A DNA stretch of 64,000 nucleotides from Copromyces sp. CBS 386.78 (GCA_030685235.1 MU839232.1:36918-100917); one strand, 5' to 3'. Positions 47,851 to 60,250 are shown, numbered from the stretch's first letter. Numbers and translations are program-made. The notes: generated by a model from the sequence alone, not told the origin.

Positions 47851-49493
47851 AACCCTATTCTATCCAATAAAGAATATAATTGTATAGTTCGCTTTATAAT
47901 ATAATATATAGAATAGTAGCGCGCCCTATTCGCTACTAAATAATAAATATATAATAAAAAGAAAGTATAAAAACTTATTAACTAACTTTATCCTAATTAA
48001 AATAAAAAAATAATTATATTAAAAATTATATTAGCGAATAGTATAGTAGTAATTATATCCCCTTTAATAAAGAGGGCTATATAATTATAAATATATTTAA
48101 AGTTGAAATAAAAATATATAATATATATAAATTTCTAAGTAGCGATATTTATAATAGTAGGGACGTATAATTATTTAAATAAATTAAACGCTTTATATAT
48201 AATCGTTTAAAGAGCGGGATAAACGCCGAAGCGGATATATAGCCCTAAACGGCCTATTACAGTTCTATATTTTCGGAAACATTATTAAAATATTTAGTAA
48301 GTATTAGAATTATTATTTTCTTAATAATAATTAGCGAAGATAAATTAGGTAGCAATTATTAAATTAAATTAATTACTCTTAACCGTAGGCGGTAATTACA
48401 ATACCGTTCCTTAAATTATAAATAGCAATTATAATACTATTCTTTAATTATAATATTCAATTAATAAACTTTTTACTTTTAAATCCGTTCGAATTTAGTT
48501 ACCCTTCGTAATTTTACTCTCAACCCTTCTATACTTCTCCTCCAAACTAGATTAATTATTTAGAATCTAATAAATATAATAATTTTTAAAGTTAAAATCC
48601 AAATTACCTTCGACTTTTTAACGGACTTATAATTTTTCGAATTAGGTTAATTATTATTTATTCTATAGTATTATAATAAACCCGCTATAGTAATTATATT
48701 ATTTACTTATTTAATTGTAAACCCCGCCCTAATTAAGGATTAATTTCCGTTAATAATTATTAATTACTAACTGAATAGACGAATACTATTATAATATTCC
48801 GCTTAGTAAAATTAAATTAAAGTAATAATTAATAATTATTTACTAGAAAGGGTTTCTAAAGCTAAGGGCGGCGGATTCGGGCTAGAATATTATTTCCTAA
48901 TAAATAAATATAAATTTTAGCGTATTAATTATATAAGTCCGATTCGACAGGATTTTTACCGACTTTTATTTAAACGTAAACGTAGCCGGTATTATATTAA
49001 TAGGGGGATAAATATTTTATATAGTAAATTATTAAATAATAATATCTTAATATTCCGAATAGGCTTAGGTATTGTAATACCCGGCGGGATTTTTATTAAT
49101 TATACTATATATTAATTATTTACTTTTCGAATAGTTAGCGAATAAACTATTTAAATTAATATTGAAATTAGGCGTAGTAAAATATATAATTATATACTTT
49201 AGTAATAAACCCCTAAATATTTATTATAATAACCTACTAATATATAATATTTTAGTACTTTAATAGATTTCGTTATATATTATATCGTTTATTCGCTAGT
49301 ACTATAAGTAGCCTCCTACTATAATATTTTCGTAGTAAAAATTCTTAATATTTCTAAAGCCCTTTTCCCTAAATAAACGCCTAACCCCCCTTATACGGTT
49401 AATAGAGCCTACTCTATCCTTTTTAATTTTAGATCCCCCCTTGAAAATTCGTATATTTTAACTATCCGTTATCCCGGACTTCACTTCAACGCG

Positions 49494-49987
49494 AAAATAC
49501 TATGCCCCTATATTCTTCTATTATTTAACCCTCTTACTATAATTACCTTTAATACTGCTTTATTTTTGCAATATATTTAAATATACTTTATAATAGCTAT
49601 TTTCATAATTTACTACCTTTTATAGTTAGATAGATATAAATAATAATATTTAAGGTATATTTCGGCCGGGCCTTAATTATTAATTTAATTATTAATTTTA
49701 GTTCGTTTCGTAGATAGGATTATTAAAGATAAATTGTATAAAAATACTATGCCTTTATATTCTTCTATTATTTAGCCCTCTTACTACAATTACTTTTAAT
49801 ACTATTCTATTTTTATAATATATTTAAATACGTTCTATAATAGTTATTTTTATAGTTTACTACCTTTTATAGTTAGATAGATGTAAATAATAGTATTTAG
49901 AGTATATTTCGGCCGGGCTTTAATTATTAATTTAATTATTAATTTTAATTCGTTTCGTAAATAGGATTATTAAAAATAAATTGTGCG
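49494..49987 (+). repeat. 247-bp tandem duplication
   Basis: Two head-to-tail units (49494-49740 and 49741-49987), each containing CTATGCC and later GTATATTTCGGCCGGGC. Differences between them are almost all C/T or G/A. Confidence 0.9.
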
Positions 49988-52900
49988 AAGCTAGGTATTA
50001 GAATTCGAAGACGATTTCCTATTATAATATTACTTATTATTAGTCTTTCTACTTAGAATATAAGTAGGAAAAGAAAATTGCCCGAAGTAAAATATTTTTT
50101 TACCCTTTTGATATTATACTTTACTAATATATAAAGCCCGGATAGGCTCCGACTATACTAATATTGGATAGCGAACTTATAAAGCCGCTACTATTTAAAA
50201 AGCTAAGTATATAAAGGAAGTAAAAGGTAGTAGGCCTTCTAAATTATAATATATTTGTATAGTTATTATTACCTAAAAATACTAATATAGAAGGTAAAGT
50301 AGGGGATTTTGAATAAGGGTTATTAATTAACGAAATAAAAATAAAGTATATTTACAAAGGGCTAGACGAATATATATATTTTAGGGTATATATTATCCTA
50401 CTTATTTATATACTTATACTAACCTATTTTAATGCAATAGTTAAATGAGGTCCTTAAATTATCGTAAAAGCACGTACTTTTTATATTGCGGTTTAACCTT
50501 AATAAGAAGGTAATAATTCGTAAAATCGATTTTTAAATTAGTTGAATATATAAATTCGTTGAATTTGTCCGCCTAATTTAAGTAGATAATATTTAGGAGG
50601 AGGTTGAAGGCCCTTTTAAATTCGTTATTATATAATCGATATACTTAGCCTATTAATTGGCTGTTCTAACCGCTAACGATTCCGCTAATAATTATAATCT
50701 ATAATTATATTTCGGCTCGTACGTCTTCGATTTACTTATATATAACCTTAATATACTAATTGATAAAGTAATATTAAAGATCCTAATTCTTTTAAAATAA
50801 TATTAGCTTAGGTACGTTATTACTTATAGAATAATGATTATTCCCAATTGCTATACCCAAATTAAAAACTTCTATATATAGCTAATATCGCTAGTTTAAG
50901 CTATATAATTAGAAATTAACTATATAAAGTAGCTAACGTAGTATAATAACCTATTAGCTTTAAATATTTTATTATAATATACCCGATAGGATTATCCGGT
51001 AATTACTTCCCCCCAAACCCTATATAATTTTTGTAATAAGGCGAATTAATTATTATATACCCTTCTAAATAAGTAAAAGGCAATATTTTTAATATATAAA
51101 AAACGTAGCCACTTAATTGTAATCGAAGATATAGGCAAACTTAATAGTACGCTAATAAAGATATAAAATCTTTTCTTAGCGATGCGGCTATTTTAATTAA
51201 ATATAATAATTACCGAAAGAGTTTATAAATTAATATTTATTTATATAATTTAAAAAAGAAGTTAATAATTGTTATTTTTATAGTAATACTTTATAAGGCA
51301 TCCTCCCCCCTCCCTACTTTAAAGGCTTCTACTCCGAAATTAATAGATATTAACTTTCGGAATATATAATACAAATTAATACCTATCGGTTCTTAAATTC
51401 TTAATTCGTATAAAGTAATATAATCGGGTATAAAAGGTATTAAAGTTAATATAAAAGAGGATAAGGCGGATAGGGCTTAATAATTAGTAGCTAAATATAA
51501 TGATATTTATAAAGTAATTATAGCGTTACGGAATAATATTATAAAAGCTTTTAAATATATTAAAAAAAGGTTAAACAATTAAAACACTTACCTACGTAAA
51601 TTAATCTAATACTCTAAGATATAATAACAATAATAATAATATTATATTTATAATTACAAAATATATTAGCGGCTTAAATAAGCGAAAATAATATAATTAT
51701 AATTATAATTATTATAATAGTCCTATATTTCCCTCGTAATTTAAATAATATTTCTACTATAGTAATAAAACTAAATTAAATATAATTAATAACCCTATTC
51801 GTTAACGCTCTTATCCCCGACCCCCGAATTATAACCCGCTCTAAATATTTATTTTGCGCTCCTTCTTAATTATTAAATACTAATTAATATCCGTTATACC
51901 TTTGTACCTACCGTAAATTCGAACCTCCAAAATTAATTTAAAAAGTACCCCTAATTCTATTTCCCTATTTTAAATATAATATTAATCTTTTTTAAACTTT
52001 TGCCGCCTAATTCTAAATATTTATTTTACATTCCTTTTTAATTACTAAGTCTTAATTTGTTACGCTTTCGCACTTATTACAACGGTATTAGAACCCGTAC
52101 TATTCATAGAATAATATAAGAAATCCGCTATAAGTAATAAATAGCTCCGAATTAGCCTTAATAATTTTAATAATAATTATAATAATTATATTCGGAATTT
52201 AACTATTAAATTTATAAAAAACGTTAATTACCAGCTAATAAATATAATTAAATTTTAATATAATAATATATATACTAATTATATTACTATTATAAAAGGG
52301 AATAACAAATAAATTTACAATTATAATCGTTTTAATATAATTGTAGTTACTTCTATTACAACTTTTATAATTACCCGGGGGAATATATAATACTAGAAAG
52401 GCTACCTAATCTTTTTTAGAAAACTTGAAGAATTTAATATAAAAAGTATAACGAATTGTCCTAAGGAGAGGATTCTCTACTAAAATTACTTTTCCCTCTT
52501 CTAAATCTCTAGTAATAAAACTTCCAAAGCCTCCGTATTTAAATAGGCGGACCTTAATAGTATTAGAATAGTAAAAGTCTAGATCGATATCCTATAATTT
52601 AGTAAGGATTGTAGTAATATCGCGTATTTAGGTCTGAAATTTAATATTATTATAAGTGCGAAGTAGAAATTTAATTAATTTTTTAATATTTAAATTTATT
52701 TTAACATCGATAAAAATATAGTAAATAATATTTTATATTAAAATTAGGGTCGGTTTTACTCTAATAGGAGTAGGATATAGTAATTAATATTTTATATTAA
52801 AAATCGTAGTTAGTTTCGCTCTAATAAGAGTAGGATTTATATTATTAAAGAGGAAAATAGTAGGAGATAGGAAATTAGGAGATCTTGTAATTTATATAAA

Positions 52901-53559
52901 TTTAATTAAATTAAGAATAAATAAGTAAATAAATGGTTTAGTAAAAGTGGACTTTTTAATATTTATAATTTAATCTATTATAAGATGAGATAAAATAGCG
53001 GAAAGCTCTTATTTAGTTTTTTAATATTTGTAATTTAATTTGCGAAAGAGATAGGGGGCTTTCGTATTTAAATAGAAGATTAAATATTATAATTTCCTTT
53101 TATTTTAATATATTTTATTCTATTAAACTATTAAATTAATAAAGGATAAAATAATTATATTAATTAATTTGCTAACGGGCTTCGCTATAGAAAGAGTAAA
53201 GGTTAAAATAAACTTTGCTTTAATAGGAATGAAATTTAATTAATAAATAACCTTCGCTTTAATAGGAATAAAAGTAGTAGATAAGCTTTGTATAGGGGGT
53301 TAACGAGATTTTACTCCTATTAGAACGAAGTTTATTTAATAATTTTATTCCTATTAGAACGAAGCCTATTTATTAACCTGTATTCCCTCTAAAGCGAAGG
53401 TTAATAAAAGTAATATAAATATTTAATATTATTAAATTCTAAGCGAAGTAAAAATATAATATTTTAGTTGTATTTACGTTAATTAATTACGTAGCGCTTA
53501 AGGGAGCGGGAATTAGGAATAGCCGAGGGGTTGGGGTAGGGCCTATAAATATAGGACTT

Positions 53560-55500
53560 TAATATTCTACCTAATACTTATTATTTAATAATTTATATTC
53601 GGATGTTCTAATAGCCTATATAAATTTTATTATACTATATAATCGTAAAAAAGATATTATAGAACGCGAAATATACGTAAAATTAACCTATATTAATTGT
53701 ATTTTAAATTATTTTAGGTTTAATTCGTATAAATTTTTAAACGATATTTAGGAATTTATTGTCGGAATTAATGCCTTTGCTAAAATATATCTGTTCGCCT
53801 TTATTATTATTAATAATTATCTCTCTTATACTTATTTCTATTTACCTAATAAGCCGTTCGGGGTTTAAGATTATTATTTACTTGTTTACCCGTAAAAGCC
53901 GGACTTCCTTTATATTAAAAATATCGAATTTTAATTTTAATAGTGTAATAAAACCGAATTATAGGATATTAAGGGTATTAAATCCCGAGTTATTGGGTAG
54001 TCGGAAAGTGGTATATCTTCGACGCGCCTACCTATTCTAATATATTATATAAATATAATTTATAATATTTTTATTAATAAATAGGTTTGTATATTTATTA
54101 GTTTAGTAAATTCGTATATTGTTCTTTACCACTTTATAGATAATTACGGTATAAGGGCTAATAATAAAAAGCCGGATAAATATAGTCCGGGTATTATAAA
54201 TAGAATTCTTATTCTATTTAATGTTTTAAGTAAAGGATATATTAATATATTCGAATACTATATTAATCGCCTTCTATTTATTACTGGCTATAAAATATTA
54301 TATTATATTAGACTATAAAATAGTATTAGCGAACGTTTAATTTGTAATTTTAAGGCGAAGTAGTTATATTAAATATAGTATTTTAGGTTTGTAGTTATTA
54401 GACTTCCTATTGTAAAAGAAGATAGGAAGTAGGTTAATGATTTTACGTAATATATTATAATCCCCTACGGAAACGGTTTTATTAAGTATTATAAAGATAT
54501 GAATAATTTGTAAGTAATGATATATATTACGGTAATTCGTATTTATTTTCCCCGAAGCTATTTAATACTTAAACTATATAATTAGAAAAAAGATTTTATT
54601 ATAAATAGAATATAATTATTAGTCAATATAATCTTCTTTAACGTTAATTATTGCCCAGCGTATAAAATATTTTATAAAATTAGATTTAAATAAATGCCTA
54701 TATTTAACGAATTTAGTAATAAAGAAGGCTAGGATTTTAAAAGCAAACGAATCCTCTAATAAATACTAACCGTTATAAAATTTAATTTTATCCTTCTTTA
54801 TTCGGGCACCCCTTCCGAAGCCTTCGATATCCTGTATTAGTAAAAGCCAAAAAATATAAAAGATTATATTAATATAATTTATAAAGATATAAAAGAATAT
54901 AGGGATAGTAAGGATTACTACTTATAATTATAAATATAATTAGCTTTAAATTAATTGAAGATAATATAGCGAATAAAGGATATTGTTTTCTAATTGCTAT
55001 AGATTAGAATAAATTGGTCGCCGAAATTATCCTTACTAAATTTAAGGATATTAAAAAAGAGTTTATTGTAAAAACGATAAATATTAGCGATCTAACTTTT
55101 ATTTTCTATAATAGTAGGAATTTATAATATATAAATATTAGAAATACGTAGTCGTTTAATTATTAGAAAATCGGGAATAATCTATTTATTTTTCTAAATA
55201 AAGATAGAAATTAGTCGGCCTTTAATAAAATAATACGCCACCTAGTCTAAGGATGGCGGTATAATGCTAAAATAGTTGAAGAGTTAATTAATTTCGAATT
55301 TAATATATAGGCGCTATTAAAATAGCGTAAATAAACTATAAATATTAAGATTATTAATAAGGAAATATATAGTAAAATTCTCTATAATATCCTATTATTT
55401 AATATTAAGGCTACCGATGTAATTTACGAAATTGAAATTATTATAGACAATAATTATATTCGGGTCCCGGCTAACGAATTTAAAATTAGCCTTCAACGTT
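53560..55500 (+). pseudogene. decayed coding remnant E, interrupted by inverted-repeat element 2
   Basis: A plus-strand phase stays protein-like for most of 1.9 kb, for example near 54460 Y-I-I-I-P-Y-G-N-G-F-I-K-Y-Y-K-D and near 55420-55500 D-V-I-Y-E-I-E-I-I-I-D-N-N-Y. No known domain. It stops exactly where the unmutated element 2 is inserted, so the original frame probably continued beyond 56042. Confidence 0.4.
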
Positions 55501-55508
55501 ATTAATAT
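55501..55508. repeat. left target-site duplication of element 2
   Basis: ATTAATAT, repeated exactly at 56035-56042. Confidence 0.85.
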
Positions 55509-55586
55509 GAGAAAGTCTATTCGCACGGTCACGATTGTCTATTTGAACGGTGATCCACTTTTTCCCTCACACATATCCTTAACCCT
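55509..55586 (+). repeat. left terminal inverted repeat of element 2
   Basis: 78 bp, starting GAGAAAGTCTATTCG and ending TAACCCT; reverse complement of 55957-56034 apart from one C/T position. Confidence 0.92.
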
Positions 55587-55679
55587 ACCATCCCCTCCCC
55601 GCCAGCACCAGTCTCGCTTATACCGCGACCGCCAAGCTCCCAGATTACAGCCCATTACACCCTCCTGCACAGCACATGT

Positions 55680-55815
55680 ATCACTGACAGCCGTGACAGT
55701 CACTGACAGCCGTAACAATCGCTGACAGCCAATCGCTGACAGCCGTGACAGCCGTGACAATCGCTGACAGCCAATCGCTAACAGGCGTAACAGTCGTTGA
55801 CAGTTGCTGGCAATT
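55680..55815 (+). repeat. GACAGCC minisatellite inside element 2
   Basis: Imperfect copies of CTGACAGCCGTGACA and CGCTGACAGCCAAT arranged in tandem. Later copies show TAACAG and TTGACAG variants. Confidence 0.85.
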
Positions 55816-55956
55816 GACTGTAATTGAGTGCGATTGAATGCCCTGTAAAAGTGCGATCTGGGTACTGCGGTCTGATGTCACGCATGAAAGAATGGTAATG
55901 CCCAGATTTCTGGGCAAAATTTTCGAAAGAATACATGTGACATCTATGGCCGCGCG

Positions 55957-56034
55957 AGGGTTAGGGATATGTGTGAGGGAAAAAGTGGATCACCGTTCAA
56001 ATAGACAATCGTGACCGTGCGAATAGACTTTCTC
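55957..56034 (-). repeat. right terminal inverted repeat of element 2
   Basis: 78 bp, ending CGAATAGACTTTCTC, followed directly by the duplicated ATTAATAT at 56035-56042. Confidence 0.92.
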
Positions 56035-57276
56035 ATTAATATATAATAAAAATAAAAAGGGATATAGAAATTAAATAAGGGGGATATATACTATAGAAAT
56101 TTTAACGAAACGATTAATAATTTTAAGAGTAATATTATATAAAAATACTATATTAAAGCGAATTAATATATTTTGTACGTACGACTATATAAAGCTATTT
56201 TTAAAGTAAATGTTAAATAATTATAGAATAAAAGTACTCTTCTATAGGGCGAATGAACTTATAATAATAAACGCTATAATAATAACCCGATTACAGATAT
56301 CTCTTTATTTTTAAACGTTATCCTTGGATTTATAAAATTTGTAATAATTACGCTATTATATATATAATATAGTAAATAGCGTAATTAATTCTAATATATA
56401 TTTAATTAAAATATTATAAGTAGTATAAAATTATAATCGAATTTAAATTATATTAGAAATATCTTTAATAGTAGGAAGGTAGAATATATTACTACTTTTA
56501 TTAAATATTTTTATAAGGAATTCTTAAAATGTTGGTCGATATAGTAATAATTTGAATTCGGCGCGGAAGGAAGTTTAAAAATGAGTTTTGGGCTATATTT
56601 TAAGTTAGTTTATTATATTAAATAATATAGAATCTTTATTAGAAGAAAGTTTAGTTTGAAGTTATTCGAAATATAAATGAACGTTGTAATTAATAAAGAC
56701 TTAATATATTAAAAGTTATTAAAGTACGTCGATTAAAGATCTTATATATATATTATACTTTTATTTCTTACTATAATTAATAATAAGAAAAATAAAATAT
56801 TAGCGTAAATTTATCCAATATTTCTTAATTATTTAATAAATTGTATTAAAATTAAATTAGATAATTAAATCCTTAGAATCCATATTAGAAATAATAATTT
56901 CGTTTAGAAATTTATTAGGTTTATTTACTATTTTATCCGAAAAATTGTAATATTCGTAATTAGAAGATTCGTCGGACGAATCGTAAAAATTGGAAATTTA
57001 AGATATTCGTAAAGGGGAAATAAAAATAAAAATTAATAAAAACGTTCGGTAACGAATTAGTAAAATTAGTAAAAAAGATACAATTAGTAATTATATAGTA
57101 AATATATAATTTAAATAGCGATATAATATTAAATAGTAGTATAACCCGACGGTTAGAATATAATATAGTATTAGGATATTATATAATTTAACTATATATA
57201 GTTTTGGTGATATTTTGCGCAAACCCTCCTTCGTTTATATATATTATACTTAGACCGTAGCGAGGCCGCGGTCTTA

Positions 57277-57306
57277 GAACTTGCGAGTCTAAATGGTATA
57301 ATATTA
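57277..57306 (+). repeat. right copy of 30-bp direct repeat
   Basis: Begins GAACTTGCGAGTCT and ends GTATAATATTA. It matches the copy at 38223-38252 with five transitions and sits at the change from AT-rich to GC-normal DNA. Confidence 0.75.
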
Positions 57307-59377
57307 TGATTGGTAGGAGTAGGGTTTATTTAGTCCCGTAAGGAATTCCAAGACTGCGATAGTCCGAGCGGAGGTGGCTGAGTGAATGAGACTAGATTAA
57401 ACCCACTATTACGCTGAGTAAGCCGCCTAGCCGCCCAGCCGCGCCAGCATACCATATACATCACCAAATCTACGTCGCTCTTTTACGTAAAGCTATTCAA
57501 AATTATTAATCTAATTAATTATTTACTATTGAGAGGGTTAATACGGTTCCTACTATTATAATTATTATCCTTACTACTATATTAACGGTTATATTAATCG
57601 CTATACTTATTAGCTAAAATATACGTGCTTACCCGGATTCTAATACCCGCCGTATAAATATTATTGGTTAGAGTATTGGAAAGCCCTCCCTATATTTAAA
57701 TTATTACCCAAATTATTAAATCCTTGTAAGTATAGTACTAGAGGCGACGCTATAGGAGTTAAAATTGGTTTATATTACGTTATTAATATTACTTATCTAT
57801 TTCCTTATAGTTAGTTAGAAAGTAGTAGACCGTCCTAATATTAAGGCAACTATTTAATAAAAATTAGCACTTTATAATTTAAATTGACTAAAATTAAATT
57901 AAATTAGCGGATAGCCGTAATACGGTTATTACTAAATTGGCGGCGGTTATTACCAACTTTAGGGATAAGGAGATAGGGAGGGTATTAATATTCGTTAAAA
58001 GTAATATAGTAAAGGTAAAAGTAAAGGAATTAAAGTTAGAATTAGAATTTATATTTTCTATAATATTGCGAAACCTATTATAAGACTTTAATATAATTCT
58101 TTAAAATCTATTCGAATAAAGGTATTTCCTATTAGCTCCTATATTACTATTCGTTAAATACCTCTTCTACCTCTACCGCGGGGCTATCTCTAGCGGCGAA
58201 GTATAGAAGTTAGTACCCCCCCCCTTATATTTTATAATATTGCCCGGCGAAGGCCCGCCTTATCTTCGTCGTAAAATAGTATACGGCTATTATTATACCG
58301 ATCGCAGTCGATAGGCGTAAGTTAAATAAGTTAAATAAATAAGGCTTAATTACCTTCTAAATTATACGGTTCGTAAATTTCTGGGTTTATAAAGTCGCGC
58401 CCTGTTATTCTACGTATATATTTTATAAAGTTTAAATCGGGGACTACCACTTTACGTTAGCGATTAAATAAAGTAATAGGGTTTTGGATAACGTAAATAC
58501 AATATTTAACCTCGGTTATATTGCTCAACCCGCTATTTAAATTTAATTACTAATATATATTTAAATTTTCCTTTAATAGTATTAATAGCGGGTCCTCCTA
58601 TAGTAATTTTAATATAAAATATTTATAAAGTAGGTTATATTAGGCAATAAATTCCTTTTTATAATTAAAGTTTAAATTTTAAGCCGGATTTTTAAATTAA
58701 TCGTTATACGTATATTGGTATTAAAACTATAGAAGTTTAAAGGCATATAGTACAACCTTCAATATTAAATTATTAAATATCCCGACCGTTTTATACTTAA
58801 TTAAAAGCCCTTATTTCGCCTCTATAACCCTCTTCTTAAACTCCTGCCTTTAAAAGCGGTAAATAATTCGTATATATTTATATAATTAATTTAATGAAAA
58901 GAGGCGATTTTTAAGTAGACGTTTAATAATTTTATATATAAATTCAATTTAACTATTAGCTTTAATACTATAATTTCTATATTTTAAAATAACGTAATTA
59001 CTGAATTCGTTAATTTATAGGAGGTAATATTTATAGAGGTAGGAGAGGAGTATTATAATAAAAAATTATAAGCGAAAAAAGTATATAATTTATTATAGAG
59101 GAGGGGGGGGAGATATTTACGAATCTATTATTTAAATTTATTAATTATTAATTACTATACCTATTTGAAGTAACCTTTATTATTAATATAAATTACTTAC
59201 TTTTATACTTTCTAGAACCCTTTATACGAATTTTAATAAAACCGACAAATTAGGTTAAAAATAGGGATTTTATAGTTATATAGAATAATAACTTTAAGTA
59301 GTAATTTATTAATTACGTTATAAACTCTTTACTTATTGTTAAGTTATTATATAAAATAAGTAGCGATAATTACATTA
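57307..59377. other. short GC-normal island then RIP-mutated DNA
   Basis: 57307-57480 has normal composition with the words CCGCCTAGCCGCCCAGCCGC. TTTTGGTGAT (57203) and ATCACCAAA (57459) form a short imperfect inverted repeat around it, so it may be a small element. From 57481 to 59377 the DNA is again RIP-mutated. I could not assign its remnants to a family on either strand. Confidence 0.45.
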
Positions 59378-59630
59378 ATGGGAATCTGGTTCCCTAGAAA
59401 ACTGTTTTTTCACGATAACCGTAACCGCACGGTGATATCCGTTCAGCTCAGAGTAACGGTTCTCAGCAAAATAACCGTACACCTTAGAATAACCGTTCCA
59501 AGCGAATCCCTGGGCTCTGATTGGCTAGAGGAAAATTGGGGCGCCATGTGCTTTGGGCGGGAGCTAAAAGAGTTGAAGAAACTCCCCTTTTGGGAAGGGG
59601 CGATGAAAAAAGATAGTTGGAAGGTGCAAT

Positions 59631-59702
59631 GAGAGAAAGAAGGAGAGAAAGAAGGAGAGAAAGAAGGAGAGAAAAAAGGAGAGAAAAAAGGAGAGAAAAA
59701 GG
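59631..59702 (+). repeat. 12-bp purine tandem repeat
   Basis: Six copies of GAGAGAAAGAAG or GAGAGAAAAAAG in a row, all purine on the plus strand. Confidence 0.93.
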
Positions 59703-59703
59703 A

Positions 59704-59711
59704 TGACGTCA
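59704..59711. promoter_or_regulatory. TGACGTCA palindrome (CRE/ATF-type site)
   Basis: A perfect 8-bp bZIP (CREB/ATF) binding word directly after the purine repeat. It could be chance; binding is not shown. Confidence 0.4.
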
Positions 59712-59778
59712 ACCAAAGTTGGGGACTTTAAAATACCAAAGTCCCATCAACTCCCCAACTCTCCTAATTTTATCCTTT

Positions 59779-59886
59779 TTATTACCATTATCACTATTAT
59801 TACTATTATTATTACCATTATTACCATTATCACTATTATCACCATCATTACCATCATTACCATTATTATTATTATTATCATCATTA
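59779..59886 (+). repeat. ATTACC/ATTATC low-complexity repeat
   Basis: Repeating hexamers and triplets (ATTACC, ATTATC, ACT) over about 108 bp. Open frames through it are artefacts of the repeat. Confidence 0.9.
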
Positions 59887-59944
59887 GATAAATACGATTG
59901 CATCCTCATTTTTCGTTTACTAACTTCTTATCACAGGATTAGCC

Positions 59945-60250
59945 TGTAACATGCCCACCCTACACTCGCACCATAACTATTATCATAGCACGGTCACGTA
60001 CAGGGTTATATACGCGTACGGCCTAGCTTCAAGGCTCTCGCCTATATAGCTAATCCTCCGTATACATCCTTCCTTTCTTCTCCTTCGTACAATAACGTAT
60101 ATTTTACCCTACCCTTAATAGTACTTTACCCCGTAATAGTTTATTATACCTACTATCGCGCTGCGCGCGCTTAAGAGAGATAGATTCAAATCTACGTTTC
60201 GTATAAAAACATTATTCAATTATTTAAATTGCATCCGTAATTAAAGATTC
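59945..60250 (+). repeat. 5' LTR of the Gypsy element
   Basis: The 5' end TGTAACATGCCCACCC is clear. The 3' limit is not: RIP blurs the border, and it probably lies between 60200 and 60270. The outer part keeps normal GC while the inner part becomes AT-rich, the same polarity as in the Copia LTRs. The palindrome CGCGCTGCGCGCGC lies at 60158-60171. Confidence 0.65.

Larger units (their letters stand above)
55509..56034. mobile_element. MITE-like inverted-repeat element 2, not RIP-mutated
   Basis: A 526-bp element with normal GC set inside RIP-mutated DNA. Terminal inverted repeats of about 78 bp (55509-55586 and 55957-56034) begin GAGAAAGTCTATTCGCACGG and differ by one C/T. It is flanked by the 8-bp duplication ATTAATAT. 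The centre (about 55680-55815) is a minisatellite built from words like CGCTGACAGCCGTGACAAT. No transposase frame fits, so it is non-autonomous. The terminal repeats share only GAG with element 1. Class: hAT or Mutator-like, undecided. Confidence 0.93.
38253..57276. mobile_element. 19-kb RIP-mutated repeat block, families unknown
   Basis: Extremely AT-rich, stop-filled DNA with the TA-rich bias RIP leaves. Several plus-strand frames stay protein-like over hundreds of codons when stops from CAG/CGA/TGG-type transitions are allowed: about 40100-41250, 42900-43900, 45120-46050, 46600-47850 and 53600-55500. Their residues are dominated by N, K, I and Y, as expected from D, E, V and H codons after G-to-A and C-to-T changes. 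I recognise no RT, integrase, transposase or helicase motif in them. The block contains internal tandem repeats and dispersed palindromes and is interrupted by an unmutated insertion at 55509. It may be one giant element or several nested ones. Confidence 0.7.
59378..59944. other. unmutated island upstream of Gypsy element
   Basis: Normal-GC segment between RIP-mutated DNA and the Gypsy LTR. It contains several AACCGT/ACGGTT words (59415-59490), CTGATTGGCTAG (a CCAAT-type box, 59517), a 12-bp purine repeat, the palindrome TGACGTCA (59704-59711), overlapping inverted repeats (59717-59760) and an ATTACC/ATTATC repeat. An 84-codon frame at 59378-59632 has no support as a gene. It may be part of an older LTR or another short element. 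Confidence 0.55.

Noticed and set aside
55507..55917. Open frames inside element 2
   Set aside because: They read through terminal repeats and minisatellite and are mirrored on both strands; no transposase motif.
57361..57402. tRNA-like A-box (TGGCTGAGTG) suggesting a SINE
   Set aside because: No proper B-box at the right distance and no cloverleaf can be drawn.
59703..59949. Short open frames through the ATTACC repeat
   Set aside because: Pure simple-sequence translation (Ile/Thr or Leu/Ser runs).
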